This document shows positions 16,774 through 25,866 of a stretch of 61,490 nt of DNA, one piece after another. The notes under the pieces are model-generated. The model did no database searches, had not been told where the DNA came from, and was given only the letters and a program-made list of their open reading frames with translations. The stretch covers positions 1-61,490 of the forward strand of contig CAYNKA010000019.1 of NCBI GenBank assembly GCA_964397655.1, given 5' to 3'. Positions within the stretch are counted from its first letter, which is position 1, and each line of letters starts with the position of its first letter. A program made the translations under genes and the position numbers. This DNA is from CAYNKA01 sp964397655 (lineage in GTDB: Bacteria; Spirochaetota; Spirochaetia; DTKZ01).

Positions 16774-17526
16774 TTACAGCACCTTGTCGATGAAGGCCTT
16801 CGTGCGCTCGTTCCTGGGGTTCTGGAAGATTTCCGTCGGGGTGCCGCGCTCGAGGATGACGCCCCCGTCCATGAAGAGGACCTCGTCCGCGGCCTCCCGG
16901 GCGAAGCCCATCTCGTGGGTGACCACGACCATGGTCATGTGCTTCGAAGCCAGGTCCTTCATGACCGCGAGCACCTCGCCCGTGAGCTCCGGGTCGAGGG
17001 AGGAGGTCGGCTCGTCGAAGAGCATGATGTCCGGCCTCATCATGAGGGCCCGGGCTATGGCGACGCGCTGCTTCTGACCCCCCGAGAGCTTCGAGGGATG
17101 GCAGTCGATCTTCTCGGCGAGACCTACCATGCGGAGGAGTTCCCTGCAACGCTCGTCGACCTCGGCCGGGGGTTCCCGCTTCACGAGGAGCGGGGCGCAG
17201 GAGAGGTTCTCCCGAACGGTCATGTGCGGGAAGAGATTGAAGTGTTGGAACACCATGCTCATCTTGGAGACGATCCGCCTCTGGGCTTTTTCCGGCGCGT
17301 ACCTGCCGTCCTCCACGAGGTATTCTCCCTCGACCGAGATCGAGCCTCCGTTCACCTTTTCGAGGGCGACGACAGAACGCAGGATGGTGCTCTTCCCGGA
17401 ACCCGAAGGCCCGATGATGGCGATGACGTCGCCCCGGTCCACGGTGAGCGACACGCCTTTGAGGACTTCGAGTCTCCCGAAGGACTTGCGCAGACCCGCG
17501 ATCTCGAGCATTTTCGTTTCCGTCAT
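16774..17526 (-). CDS. Polar amino-acid ABC transporter ATP-binding protein
   Basis: A 250-aa ATPase of the HisP/GlnQ type. Walker A GPSGSGKST (39-47), the Q-loop in VFQHFNLFPHMTV, signature LSGGQKQRVAIARAL, Walker B IMLFDEPTSSLDP and the H-loop in VVVTHEMGFA are all intact. Start ATG 17526 overlaps the permease stop by four bases. It energises the permease at 17523-18182, with the binding lipoprotein at 18220-19038. Confidence 0.93.
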   Translation of the reverse strand: MTETKMLEIAGLRKSFGRLEVLKGVSLTVDRGDVIAIIGPSGSGKSTILRSVVALEKVNGGSISVEGEYLVEDGRYAPEKAQRRIVSKMSMVFQHFNLFPHMTVRENLSCAPLLVKREPPAEVDERCRELLRMVGLAEKIDCHPSKLSGGQKQRVAIARALMMRPDIMLFDEPTSSLDPELTGEVLAVMKDLASKHMTMVVVTHEMGFAREAADEVLFMDGGVILERGTPTEIFQNPRNERTKAFIDKVL

Positions 17527-18182
17527 TCGAAGCCGTACCTCTTCTCGAATTTCTGGAAGATCCAGGTGAGGGCCGCGGTCATGACGAGGTAGAACACCGC
17601 CGCCACGGCGAAGGCCGCCACGTTGGAATCGCGGTTCACCGCGACCTTTGCGAAGTGGAGGAGTTCCCCCAGGCCGAGGGCGGTGACGAGCGCCGTGTCC
17701 TTCACGAGGGTGATGGATTCGTTGCTCACCGCGGGAAGGACGACCTTGAACATCTGGGGGATCACGATCTTCGTCGCGGTCTTGAACTTCGAGAAGCCGA
17801 GCACGCGAGCCGCCTCGTACTGGCCGCGGTCCACGGATGCGATTCCGCCCCGGAAGATCTCGGCGAAGTAGGCGGCGTAGTTGAGCACGAAGGTGAGGGC
17901 CGCGGCGGGAAAGCGGTCGAGGACGATGAGGCCCTCGAAGCCGGGCAGGAAGGGGAGGCCGTAATACACGAAGAAGAGCTGGAGCAGGAGCGGGGTCCCC
18001 CGCATGAGCCAGATGTAGCCGCCCATGATCCTCCTCGGGAGCGCGTGCCGGCTTATCCGGACGAAGCTGAAGACGAGCCCGAGAGGGAGCGAGAAGAGCA
18101 GGGTGACGCCGAAGAGGAGAAGCGTGAGCTTCGTTCCCTCCAGCATCGGCCCCGATATCCTGATTACGTATCCCCAATCCAT
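17523..18182 (-). CDS. Polar amino-acid ABC transporter permease
   Basis: A 219-aa inner-membrane protein with about five helices. It carries the HisMQ-family features GYIWLMRGTPLLLQLFFVYY and the cytoplasmic EAA-type loop GQYEAARVLGFSKFKTATKI, where the ATPase docks. As only one permease gene is present, it should act as a homodimer. It sits between the binding-protein gene, 37 bases upstream across a strong hairpin, and the ATPase gene, which overlaps by four bases. Confidence 0.93.
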   Translation of the reverse strand: MDWGYVIRISGPMLEGTKLTLLLFGVTLLFSLPLGLVFSFVRISRHALPRRIMGGYIWLMRGTPLLLQLFFVYYGLPFLPGFEGLIVLDRFPAAALTFVLNYAAYFAEIFRGGIASVDRGQYEAARVLGFSKFKTATKIVIPQMFKVVLPAVSNESITLVKDTALVTALGLGELLHFAKVAVNRDSNVAAFAVAAVFYLVMTAALTWIFQKFEKRYGFE

Positions 18183-18193
18183 AGGAATGAATC

Positions 18194-18213
18194 GGCCGGG
18201 CTATCGCCCGGCC
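18194..18213 (-). terminator. Hairpin between binding-protein and permease genes
   Basis: Perfect stem GGCCGGGC (18194-18201) and GCCCGGCC (18206-18213) with a four-base loop, in the 37-base gap after the binding-protein stop. It has no U-run. It probably limits read-through or protects the upstream message. Confidence 0.55.
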
Positions 18214-18219
18214 TCGTCC

Positions 18220-19038
18220 TCATTTCAGGAAGATGTCTTTTCCGAACCAGGTCTCGGAGATCCTGGCCGCGGTGCCGTCCGCCGCCATGTCGTCGAGGGC
18301 CTTCTGGAGCTTTGCCTGGAGGTCCTTGTCGTCGAGCCTGAGGCCGACGCCGAAGAACTCGTCCGACAGGGTGTCGTCGAGGATCTTGAAGGCGTCCTTT
18401 TCCTTCGTCGTGTAATACCGCGCGAGGATCTCGTCGCCGATGACCGCGTCCGCGCGTCCCGCCTTGATGTCGGTGAGGGCGGCCGTGAAATCCGGATAGG
18501 TGTTGAAGGACTTGAAGGAGCCCTTGAGCGCCTTGTCCGCCTCCACCACGTCGAAGCCCGCGGAGCCTTCCTGGGTCCCGACCCTCTTTCCCTTGAGTCC
18601 GGCCTTGTTCGTGATGGTCGACTTTGCGGCCACGATGATGATCTGCCGGTTCTTGAGGTAGGGTCTGCTGAAGGCCATGGCCTTCTTCCTCTCCTCGGTG
18701 ATGGTGAGGCCGTTCCAGATCGCGTCGATCTTTTTGCCGTTGAGTTCGAGCTCCTTGGATTTCCAGTCGATGGGCTGGAAGGCGGCCTCGAGCCCCATCC
18801 GTTTCGCCGCTTCCTTGGCGAGGTCGACGTCGAAGCCGACGATCTCTCCCTTCTCGTTCCTGAAGCCCATGGGCGGGAAGTTCTCGTCCAGGCCCACGAT
18901 GAATCTCGCGGGCGCGATCACGGCCTGCGCCTGGGGCTTCGCTTCGGGTTTCGCGGGCTCTTCCTTCTTGGCCGAACAGCCGAGAACGAGGGCGAACACG
19001 AAAGCGAAAGCCGAGATTCTTGCGATTCTCCGTTTCAC
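18220..19038 (-). CDS. Amino-acid ABC transporter substrate-binding lipoprotein
   Basis: A 272-aa lipoprotein. The basic N-terminus is followed by a hydrophobic stretch and lipobox FALVLGCSAKK. The mature part has family 3 binding-protein features: FIVGLDENFPPMGFRNEKGEIVGFD-type opening, AIWNGLTITEERKKAMAFS and GRADAVIGDE. Family 3 proteins bind polar amino acids. The frame opens at 19104, but GTG 19038 is preferred because AAGGAG lies seven bases upstream. It is the first gene of the three-gene transporter operon. Confidence 0.9.
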   Translation of the reverse strand: MKRRIARISAFAFVFALVLGCSAKKEEPAKPEAKPQAQAVIAPARFIVGLDENFPPMGFRNEKGEIVGFDVDLAKEAAKRMGLEAAFQPIDWKSKELELNGKKIDAIWNGLTITEERKKAMAFSRPYLKNRQIIIVAAKSTITNKAGLKGKRVGTQEGSAGFDVVEADKALKGSFKSFNTYPDFTAALTDIKAGRADAVIGDEILARYYTTKEKDAFKILDDTLSDEFFGVGLRLDDKDLQAKLQKALDDMAADGTAARISETWFGKDIFLK

Positions 19039-19174
19039 GATGCGTCTCCTTCTGCAGAATTCGGTTTTATGCCATACGTTCGATACGATTTCAGCATATA
19101 CCATGCGCCCTCCCCGTGGGAAGTGAGGCCGAGGAACGGCAGAGGCCGCTTCTCGTATTTTCCGCGGTTTTGCA

Positions 19175-19180
19175 TATACT
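19175..19180 (+). promoter_or_regulatory. -10 box of a probably leaderless mtnN transcript
   Basis: TATACT ends seven bases before the ATG at 19188, with no ribosome site between. Transcription would begin at or one base before the start codon. No clear -35 is present. Confidence 0.45.
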
Positions 19181-19187
19181 CTAGGGC

Positions 19188-19883
19188 ATGATAGTAATCT
19201 TAGGCGCGATGGACGGGGAGATCTCCGAATTCATCGGGGCTCTCGAAAGGAAGAAAGAGGAACGCTGGACCGACTTCGTCCTGTACACGGGTATGCTCGA
19301 GGGACGCGAGGTCGTGGTGACCAAGTCCGGGGTGGGGAAGACGCTGTCCGCCCTCGTCACCCAGCGGCTCATCGACCAGTACCGGCCCCGGGCCATCATC
19401 TTCACCGGAGTGGCCGGAGGGCTTTCGAACCGCGTCGAGATAGGAGACACTCTCGTCGCGGAAGACTGCATGCAACACGACATGGACGCGACGGTTCACG
19501 GGTTCAAGCGGGGCGAGATCCCGTATTCCTCGTACCGGGTGCTCGCCTGCGACCGGACCCTCGTGGACGCCGGGTCCTTCTGCGTCCCGCCCGAGGGCAA
19601 GACCGTGCGGGGGCGGGTGCTCACCGGGGACCAGTTCATCACGAAGAAGGATCTGAAGTCGCATCGCTACCTCACGGAGGAACTCAAGGGCGACGCGGTC
19701 GAGATGGAGGGGGCGAGCGTGGGGCTCGTCGCGACGGTGAACAAGGTCCCCTTCCTCCTGATACGCACGATATCGGACAAGGCGGACGGGAGGGCGAAGG
19801 TGGATTTCAAGTCCTTCCTTCCCAAAGCCTCGCGGAATTCGCTCCACTTCGTCCGGCACGTGATGCGGAGGGCCTTTTCCTAG
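19188..19883 (+). CDS. mtnN: 5'-methylthioadenosine/S-adenosylhomocysteine nucleosidase
   Basis: A 231-aa cytoplasmic enzyme that removes adenine from MTA and SAH, by-products of SAM use. Family features are the LGAMDGEI start with a catalytic Glu near residue 11, VVTKSGVGKTLSA, IIFTGVAGGL, VEMEGASVG for ribose binding and the late IRTISDKAD segment with the catalytic Asp. The length is normal. It stands alone downstream of the divergent ABC operon. Its ATG lies seven bases after a TATACT box, suggesting leaderless translation. Confidence 0.92.
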   Translation: MIVILGAMDGEISEFIGALERKKEERWTDFVLYTGMLEGREVVVTKSGVGKTLSALVTQRLIDQYRPRAIIFTGVAGGLSNRVEIGDTLVAEDCMQHDMDATVHGFKRGEIPYSSYRVLACDRTLVDAGSFCVPPEGKTVRGRVLTGDQFITKKDLKSHRYLTEELKGDAVEMEGASVGLVATVNKVPFLLIRTISDKADGRAKVDFKSFLPKASRNSLHFVRHVMRRAFS

Positions 19884-19897
19884 GCGTTTTTCTCCAG

Positions 19898-19903
19898 TAT
19901 ATT
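19898..19903 (+). promoter_or_regulatory. -10 box of a probably leaderless rhodanese-gene transcript
   Basis: TATATT ends six bases before ATG 19910, with only TTCCCC between. There is no ribosome site and no strong -35. The pattern is the same as for mtnN. Confidence 0.4.
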
Positions 19904-19909
19904 TTCCCC

Positions 19910-20302
19910 ATGACGGAAAAAAAGCTCTTTGCAGCAGGAGTCCTGATGCTGGTCATGTCGGTTTCCTGCATGTTCGGCCAATCCGGAGGCACCTATACGA
20001 AACCCGAAGCCCTGGCCGGGTTGCTGGAAAAGAAGAACGAGCCCTACATCCTGCTCGACGTCCGTACGCCCGCAGAATACGCGTCCGGGCACATTCCCGG
20101 AGCCGTCAACATCCCCTACGACGAACTCGGGAAGAGGCCTCCGTCCGCGGACAAGAAGGCCCTGATCATCGTCTATTGCAGGAGCGGCAACCGTTCCGGG
20201 ATCGCGAAGAAGACCCTGGAAGCGGCCGGCTTCGTCCGTGTGGAGGACTTCGGCGGCATAGGCAGATGGAACGGCGCCCTCGTCACGGGCGACAAACCCT
20301 GA
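19910..20302 (+). CDS. Exported single-domain rhodanese-like protein
   Basis: A 130-aa protein with a hydrophobic N-terminal signal and a possible lipobox (VMSVSC, Cys20), so it may be a lipoprotein. The rhodanese domain (about 30-128) has LLDVRTPAEYASGHIPGAVN and the active-site loop YCRSGNRS with Cys90, so it could carry persulfide sulfur. Domains of this type act in sulfur transfer or cyanide/thiosulfate chemistry; the natural acceptor is unknown. It is a single gene, 31 bases before the M16C peptidase gene. Confidence 0.9.
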   Translation: MTEKKLFAAGVLMLVMSVSCMFGQSGGTYTKPEALAGLLEKKNEPYILLDVRTPAEYASGHIPGAVNIPYDELGKRPPSADKKALIIVYCRSGNRSGIAKKTLEAAGFVRVEDFGGIGRWNGALVTGDKP

Positions 20303-20333
20303 ATCGCCGCAATACCAGATCGGAGGCTGCAGC

Positions 20334-23285
20334 ATGACTCATCCCAAACCCGGAGATGTGGTCCGGGGATTCGACATTCTCACGGTCGCCCGGCTCGATG
20401 AATACAACGCAGTCGGTGTCCTCGCGAAGCACAGGGGCACGGGCTGCGAGGTCTATCACGTCGTCACCGACGACCGCGACAACCTCTTCGCCTTCGCCTT
20501 CAAGACCCTGCCGGAGGACGACTCCGGCGTCGCGCACATTCTCGAGCACTCGGTCCTCTGCGGCTCGAAGGACTTCCCGGCGAAGGACCCCTTCCTCCTC
20601 CTCCTCAAAGGCAGCATGAACACCTACATGAACGCCTTCACCTTTCCCGACAAGACGGTGTATCCGGCGAGCAGCCAGGTGGAGAAGGACTTCTACAACC
20701 TCTTCCGCGTCTACGGCGACGCGGTGTTCTTTCCGCTCCTCCGCAGGGAGGCCTTCATGCAGGAGGGCCACAGGCGGGAATTCGGGGCGGACGGAAGGCT
20801 CGACGCCGTCGGCATCGTGTACAACGAGATGAAGGGCAACTACTCGAGCCACGACTCCATAGCCTCGGAATGGGCCTACCGGTCGCTCTTTCCCGGATCC
20901 CCCTATTCCTTCGACTCGGGCGGCGAGCCCGGTTCCGTTCTCGGCCTCGGCTACGACGCCTTCGTCGCCTTCCATCGGAAACACTACCATCCGTCCAACT
21001 GCCGGGTCTTCCTCTACGGGAACATCCCGACCGAAAGGCATCTCGGTTTCCTCGAGGACAATTTCCTTTCGCGCTTCTCCGCGGGCCCCGAAATCGGGGA
21101 CATCGCCCCGGTCGAGCGCTGGGACGCTCCCCGCTTCCTCGAACGGACCTACCCTGCGGGGGAGGGCGAGACCGTCGAGGGCTCGAGCTCCGTGACCGTG
21201 AACTGGCTCCTCTTCCCGGTCACCGACCCCCTCAAGGTGCTCGCCTTCGAGATTCTTTCGGAGGTGCTGCTCGGGAACGCGGGATCTCCGCTCGAGAAGG
21301 CCCTCGTGGAATCGGGCCTCGGCGAGGACCTCTCCCCTGCCACGGGGATCGAGACCGAGACGCTCGAACTCACCTTCTCGGTCGGGCTTCGAGGCACCTC
21401 GCCGGCGAAGCGCGGGAAGATCGAGTCCCTCGTCTTCGACGTCCTCCGAGGTCTCGTCGAGAAGGGGATCGAGCGGGAACAGATCGAGGGCGCCCTGAGG
21501 CGGGTGGAGTTCCGCAGCCGCGAGATCAAGGCCGGGGCCGCCTTCGGTATGAGGCTCATGCGCAGGTCGCTCCGCGGCTGGCTCCACGGCGGAAGCCCGG
21601 AGCTCACCATGAATTTCCGGGACCGCTTCGAGGAACTCAAGAGGGCCCATGCCGCCGATCCGCGCTTCTTCGAGAAGCTCATAGCGGAGTACCTCCTGGA
21701 CAATCCGCACCGGACGACCCTCGTGGTGAAGCCCGATCCGGAGCTCGCCCGCAGGCAGGAGGAGGAGATCCGCGGCCGGCTCGACGCCGAAGCGCGGGCC
21801 CTGAGCGGCGGCGCCAAGGCCGAACTCGAGGCTGCCCTCGCCGCGTTCCGGGCCTTCCAGGAGTCCCCGGACTCTCCCGAGGCGCGGGCCTCGATCCCGT
21901 CGCTGGCGCTTTCCGACGTTCCGCGGGAGGTGGAGAGGATCCCGGCCGTCCCGTATCCGCTGACCGGGGTCGGTGAGGCTTGGGGCCACGACCTCTTCAC
22001 GAACGGCATCGTCTACGCGGATTTCGCCTTCGACCTCGCAGGTGCGGGGGAAGACCTTTTTATGTACCTGCCGCTCTACGCCATGGCGCTGACCGGCATC
22101 GGAGCGGGCGGCAGGCCCTACGACCGGATGGCGCTCGAACTCTCGCTCAAGACCGGCGGATTCAGCGCCCAGGTCGAGGCGGCGACCACGGCGGGGCGGG
22201 ATCCGAAGATAAGGCGGTTTCTCTTTCTCAGGATCAAGTGCCTCGAGCCCCTGCTCCGCGAGTCCCTGGACCTTCTCGGCGACCTCCTCCTCGATCCCGA
22301 CCTGGGCGACGAAGACAGGCTCCGGGACATCCTGCTCGAGTACCGGAACGAGCTCAAATCGGCGATAGTGCCGAGCGGTCATTCCTTCGCCTCGTCGAGG
22401 GCGGAGCGCGGCCTTTCGCAGTCCGAATACCTGGAGGAACTCTGGAAGGGAGTGAGCCAGTACCTCTTCGTCTCCAGGCTGTCCGGCGGAGAAGCGGTGA
22501 AGACGCTCGCGTCGAAATTCCGCGAGATCCGCGATTCGCTGCTCGTTTCGGGAAATCTGAAGGCGAACTTCACCTGCCCCGAGGCGTTCTGGCCGGAGGC
22601 GGGGCGGGCGATCGAGGGCTTCGCAGCGCGGTTGCCTCGGGACTCCGCCGGGGCGCGCGCCGACGCAGTACAAAATGGAGGGGCCGTACCCCGGATCGAG
22701 GGGCTCGCGGTTCCGTCGTCGGTCGGCTTCGTCGCGACCGCGGTGCCGGCCGCGAGGTTCGGCTCCCGGGAACACGCCCACGAGACCGTGCTGGCCCACC
22801 TTCTCAGCACCGGGAGGCTCTGGGAGTCGATCCGCATGAAGGGCGGGGCCTACGGGGCCTTCAGCGTCGCGATGGGCCGCGAGGCGGTCTTTTCCTTCGC
22901 GTCCTACCGGGATCCGAACGTGGCTTCCACCCTCGACGCGTTCAGGACCGCCATAGAAGAGATCGCCGTCTCGGGCGTGGACGAGCTTTCCGCGAAGGAC
23001 TCGGTCATCGGCACCGTGGCAAAGGACATGAAGCCCCTTTCCCCGAGCGGGAAGAGCATCGTGGCGTTCAAGCGTACGCTCTACGGCGTTTCCGACGAGC
23101 TGCGAGAGTCACAACAGGCCTGGCTCCTCGGCACCTCCCGCGAGGACCTGCGAAAGGCGGCGGAACGGCTTCGCGACGGGTTCTCCCGGGGGTACTCCGC
23201 GGTCATCGCGGGCAAGGGGGCCTTGGACGAGGCCTCGTCGGCCTATCCCGGGCTCGCGGAAAACCGGATCGAGATTCCGCTGTGA
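20334..23285 (+). CDS. M16C (presequence-protease-like) zinc metallopeptidase
   Basis: A 983-aa protein of the insulinase superfamily, PreP/Cym1 branch. The inverted zinc motif HILEH is at residues 68-72, in VAHILEHSVLCGSKDFPAKDPF. FMNTYMNAFTFPDKTVYP-like and VYNEMKGNYSS segments follow, the latter with the distal Glu ligand. Four repeated domains in two halves match the family's ~970 residues. Such enzymes degrade peptides inside a closed chamber. Its stop overlaps the start of the FAD-dehydrogenase gene by four bases. Confidence 0.9.
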   Translation: MTHPKPGDVVRGFDILTVARLDEYNAVGVLAKHRGTGCEVYHVVTDDRDNLFAFAFKTLPEDDSGVAHILEHSVLCGSKDFPAKDPFLLLLKGSMNTYMNAFTFPDKTVYPASSQVEKDFYNLFRVYGDAVFFPLLRREAFMQEGHRREFGADGRLDAVGIVYNEMKGNYSSHDSIASEWAYRSLFPGSPYSFDSGGEPGSVLGLGYDAFVAFHRKHYHPSNCRVFLYGNIPTERHLGFLEDNFLSRFSAGPEIGDIAPVERWDAPRFLERTYPAGEGETVEGSSSVTVNWLLFPVTDPLKVLAFEILSEVLLGNAGSPLEKALVESGLGEDLSPATGIETETLELTFSVGLRGTSPAKRGKIESLVFDVLRGLVEKGIEREQIEGALRRVEFRSREIKAGAAFGMRLMRRSLRGWLHGGSPELTMNFRDRFEELKRAHAADPRFFEKLIAEYLLDNPHRTTLVVKPDPELARRQEEEIRGRLDAEARALSGGAKAELEAALAAFRAFQESPDSPEARASIPSLALSDVPREVERIPAVPYPLTGVGEAWGHDLFTNGIVYADFAFDLAGAGEDLFMYLPLYAMALTGIGAGGRPYDRMALELSLKTGGFSAQVEAATTAGRDPKIRRFLFLRIKCLEPLLRESLDLLGDLLLDPDLGDEDRLRDILLEYRNELKSAIVPSGHSFASSRAERGLSQSEYLEELWKGVSQYLFVSRLSGGEAVKTLASKFREIRDSLLVSGNLKANFTCPEAFWPEAGRAIEGFAARLPRDSAGARADAVQNGGAVPRIEGLAVPSSVGFVATAVPAARFGSREHAHETVLAHLLSTGRLWESIRMKGGAYGAFSVAMGREAVFSFASYRDPNVASTLDAFRTAIEEIAVSGVDELSAKDSVIGTVAKDMKPLSPSGKSIVAFKRTLYGVSDELRESQQAWLLGTSREDLRKAAERLRDGFSRGYSAVIAGKGALDEASSAYPGLAENRIEIPL

Positions 23286-24934
23286 GCGGAGGTTCCGGCG
23301 CGATCCGGATCAGGATCCACGACCTGGCGGTCCCGGTCGAGGCCGGAGAGTCCGAACTCGCTGAATTGGTCGAGCGGGCGCTCGGCCTGCGGCGGGGAAC
23401 CGCCGGAAACATCGAGATCCGCAGGAAGTCCCTCGACGCGAGACGGAAGGACAGGATCCGCTTCGTCTACACCCTCGTAGTCGAAGTGCCCGGCGACTGG
23501 AGGCCCGGACGGAAGTGCGCGGTGAGGACGGAGAGGGTCGAAGACGGCCCGCGGATCGGGAAGGGATCCCTTTCACGGCCCGCGGTCCCGGCGTCGGGCG
23601 CGTCTGCCCGGCACGGAATCCGACGTCCTCTCGTGGTCGGCTCGGGCCCCGCGGGGCTCTTCGCTGCCCTCGTCCTCGCAAGGAACGGTTTCCGGCCCCT
23701 CGTCGCGGAACGCGGCAGGCCGGTGGACGAGCGCGCCGCGGACGTGAGGCTCTTCATGGAAACCGGGGCACTCGACCCCGAGTCGAACGTCCAGTTCGGC
23801 GAGGGAGGGGCCGGAACCTTTTCCGACGGCAAGCTCGCCACGAACATCCGGGACCCTCGCTGCGGCCTCGTCCTCGAGGAACTCGTCGCCGCGGGCGCGC
23901 CTCCCGAGATCCTCTACCTCGCCAAGCCCCACATCGGCACCGACCTCCTTCGCGAAGTCGTGAAGAACCTGAGGAATACCGTCCTCGCAGCTGGAGGGGA
24001 ATTCCGCTTCGGCGCCCGTTTCGCCGACTTCTCCGAGGAGGAAGGCGGGACGGTATCCGCGACGCTCTCCTCGGCCGGAGGGGGCGCCGAGACGCTTCCC
24101 GTCTCCGGCATCGTGCTCGCGCCGGGCAATTCCGGCAGGGACGTGTTCGAACTCCTCTTCTCACGGGGGGTGCGGCTCGAGCCGAAACCCCTTTCGGTCG
24201 GGCTCAGGATCGAGCATCCCCAGGAACTCGTGGACAGGGCCCAGTACGGCCGTTACGCCGGCCATCCCCGGCTCGGGGCGGCGGACTACAAGCTCGTCCA
24301 CCACTGCGGGAACGGCAGGTCGGTCTACACCTTCTGCATGTGCCCCGGCGGATACGTGGTGCCCGGGGCCTCGGAGCCCGACGGCCTCGTCACGAACGGC
24401 ATGAGCGAGCACGCGCGGGACGGGAGGAACGCGAACAGCGCGATCCTCGTGGGTGTCGATCCCGCGGACTTCGGCGGCGGGGGCCCGCTCGCGGGAATCG
24501 CGTTCCAGCGGCGCTGGGAGCGGACGGCCTTCGCCGCGGGAGGCGGAGGCTACCGGGCGCCGGTCCAGAAGCTCGGAGACTTCCTCGCCGGACGGCCTTC
24601 CTCGGGACCGGGCGAGGTCGTGCCCACCTACAGGCCCGGGGTCGTCTACGGCGACCTCGCCTGCTGCCTTCCCGCATTCGCCGCCTTCGCCCTGCGCGAG
24701 GCCCTTCCCGTCCTGGGCCGCAAGCTCCGGGGCTTCGACTTTCCCGATGCGGTGCTCACCGCCGTCGAGACGCGGAGTTCGTCCCCTGTGCGGATACCGA
24801 GGGACGAGGCGGGCGAGGCGTCGGTGAGGCGGCTCTTTCCGGCGGGCGAGGGCGCCGGTTACGCCGGCGGCATCATGAGCGCGGCCGTGGACGGCATCGG
24901 AGCCGCGGAGGCGTTTCTCCGGCGGTATGGGTGA
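23282..24934 (+). CDS. FAD-dependent dehydrogenase (COG2509-type NAD(P)/FAD oxidoreductase)
   Basis: A 550-aa protein. The N-terminal ~110 residues form the small domain typical of this family (IRIHDLAVPVEAGE, then RRKSLDARRK). The dinucleotide-binding loop GSGPAG is at 120-125 in PLVVGSGPAGLFAALVLARNG. QFGEGGAGTFSDGKL and LSVGLRIEHPQELVDRAQY are also family hallmarks. The reaction is unknown. The frame is open from 21980 through the peptidase gene; GTG 23282 is chosen because it starts the domain and overlaps the peptidase stop as GTGA. Confidence 0.85.
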   Translation: MSGGSGAIRIRIHDLAVPVEAGESELAELVERALGLRRGTAGNIEIRRKSLDARRKDRIRFVYTLVVEVPGDWRPGRKCAVRTERVEDGPRIGKGSLSRPAVPASGASARHGIRRPLVVGSGPAGLFAALVLARNGFRPLVAERGRPVDERAADVRLFMETGALDPESNVQFGEGGAGTFSDGKLATNIRDPRCGLVLEELVAAGAPPEILYLAKPHIGTDLLREVVKNLRNTVLAAGGEFRFGARFADFSEEEGGTVSATLSSAGGGAETLPVSGIVLAPGNSGRDVFELLFSRGVRLEPKPLSVGLRIEHPQELVDRAQYGRYAGHPRLGAADYKLVHHCGNGRSVYTFCMCPGGYVVPGASEPDGLVTNGMSEHARDGRNANSAILVGVDPADFGGGGPLAGIAFQRRWERTAFAAGGGGYRAPVQKLGDFLAGRPSSGPGEVVPTYRPGVVYGDLACCLPAFAAFALREALPVLGRKLRGFDFPDAVLTAVETRSSSPVRIPRDEAGEASVRRLFPAGEGAGYAGGIMSAAVDGIGAAEAFLRRYG

Positions 24935-24947
24935 TGGGATATGTTTA

Positions 24948-24976
24948 TTGTCAAACGGGGAATTCTCTGGTAGAAT
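24948..24976 (+). promoter_or_regulatory. Sigma-70 promoter of the first IclR gene
   Basis: TTGTCA (24948-24953), 17 bases, TAGAAT (24971-24976). The ATG is nine bases after the -10 box, and no ribosome site is present, so the message is leaderless or nearly so. Confidence 0.6.
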
Positions 24977-24985
24977 CAACCAGTC

Positions 24986-25783
24986 ATGACCGTACAATCC
25001 ATCGAACGGGTATTCGACATCCTCGAGCTTCTTTCGAAGGAGCAGAACGGACTTCAGCTCACGGAGATCGGGCGAAGGCTCGACCTGCACAAGAGCACCG
25101 TGTACCGGCTCCTCGCCGTGCTCAGGAAGCGCGGCTACATAGAAAAGAGCGAATCCACGAACCGTTACAGGATCGGCGCCGGTTTCATCGAACTTTCCAG
25201 CATGTATCTCAACAACGTGGAGCTCAAGACTGAGGCCGAGCCCTACCTTCGGAAGCTCTCGCAGATGACGAAGGAAACGGTCTTCCTCGCCATGATCCAG
25301 GATACCGAGGTCGTGTACCTCGACAAGTTCGAGCAGTTCAGCAGCCTTCGCAAATACTCCGTCATAGGTCAGCGACGGCCCATCTACTGCACCTCGCTGG
25401 GCAAGGCCATGATCATGCACAGGAGCGAAGAGGAAATCGTGAAGCTTTTCGAGGGAGCGGTCTTCGAACGGTTCACGGAAAAAACCATACCCGACGTTCC
25501 CGCCCTTCTCGTCGAGCTCGAAAAGTGCCGTGCCCGGGGATGGACCATGGACGACGAGGAATACGAGCCCGGAGTTCAGTGCATCGGCGCCCCCCTCTTC
25601 GATTACCGTGGGACCGCGATCGCCGCGATCAGCGTCGTATGGAGCATGTACAACTCGAAGGTGAATCCCGAGGAACTCGCGGGGTACGTCGTCGATATCG
25701 CCTCCGGCATTTCAAAGCGTCTCGGCTACTCCGAAAAACGGGCCGCCCGGCGGGCCGATGAAAAGGTGAAACTCCCTTTTTGA
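24986..25783 (+). CDS. IclR-family transcriptional regulator (uronate cluster)
   Basis: A 265-aa regulator. The winged helix-turn-helix (residues ~1-65) contains LTEIGRRLDLHKSTVYRLLAVLRKRGYIE. The effector domain (about 75-250) has VFLAMIQDTEVVYLDKFEQ, a YCTSLGKAM loop and a DDEEYEPGVQCIGAPLFD segment as in KdgR-type proteins. It is the first gene before the SDR-kdgF-kduI-kduD-TRAP series and probably represses it until a 2-keto-3-deoxy sugar acid binds (by analogy with KdgR). Candidate targets are the repeats at 25835-25849 and 26712-26756. Confidence 0.9.
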   Translation: MTVQSIERVFDILELLSKEQNGLQLTEIGRRLDLHKSTVYRLLAVLRKRGYIEKSESTNRYRIGAGFIELSSMYLNNVELKTEAEPYLRKLSQMTKETVFLAMIQDTEVVYLDKFEQFSSLRKYSVIGQRRPIYCTSLGKAMIMHRSEEEIVKLFEGAVFERFTEKTIPDVPALLVELEKCRARGWTMDDEEYEPGVQCIGAPLFDYRGTAIAAISVVWSMYNSKVNPEELAGYVVDIASGISKRLGYSEKRAARRADEKVKLPF

Positions 25784-25834
25784 CGCGGCTCGTGGACAGG
25801 AACTGATTTTTTTTCGGCGACGAGCAAAACGATA

Positions 25835-25849
25835 TTTTGTAATACGAAA
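25835..25849. promoter_or_regulatory. Candidate IclR operator before the SDR gene
   Basis: Imperfect palindrome TTTTGTAATACGAAA. The string ATACGAAAC is shared with the region upstream of the KdgF-like gene (26726-26734). An AGGAAGGAG ribosome site follows before ATG 25867. Confidence 0.35.
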
Positions 25850-25866
25850 CAGGAAGGAGACTCTTC

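Noticed and set aside
20283..22799. 838-codon open frame on the minus strand
   Set aside because: It is antisense to the M16C peptidase gene, whose HILEH motif and full family length are clear. The antisense translation is Arg/Glu/Gly-rich, as expected from GC-rich codon shadowing.
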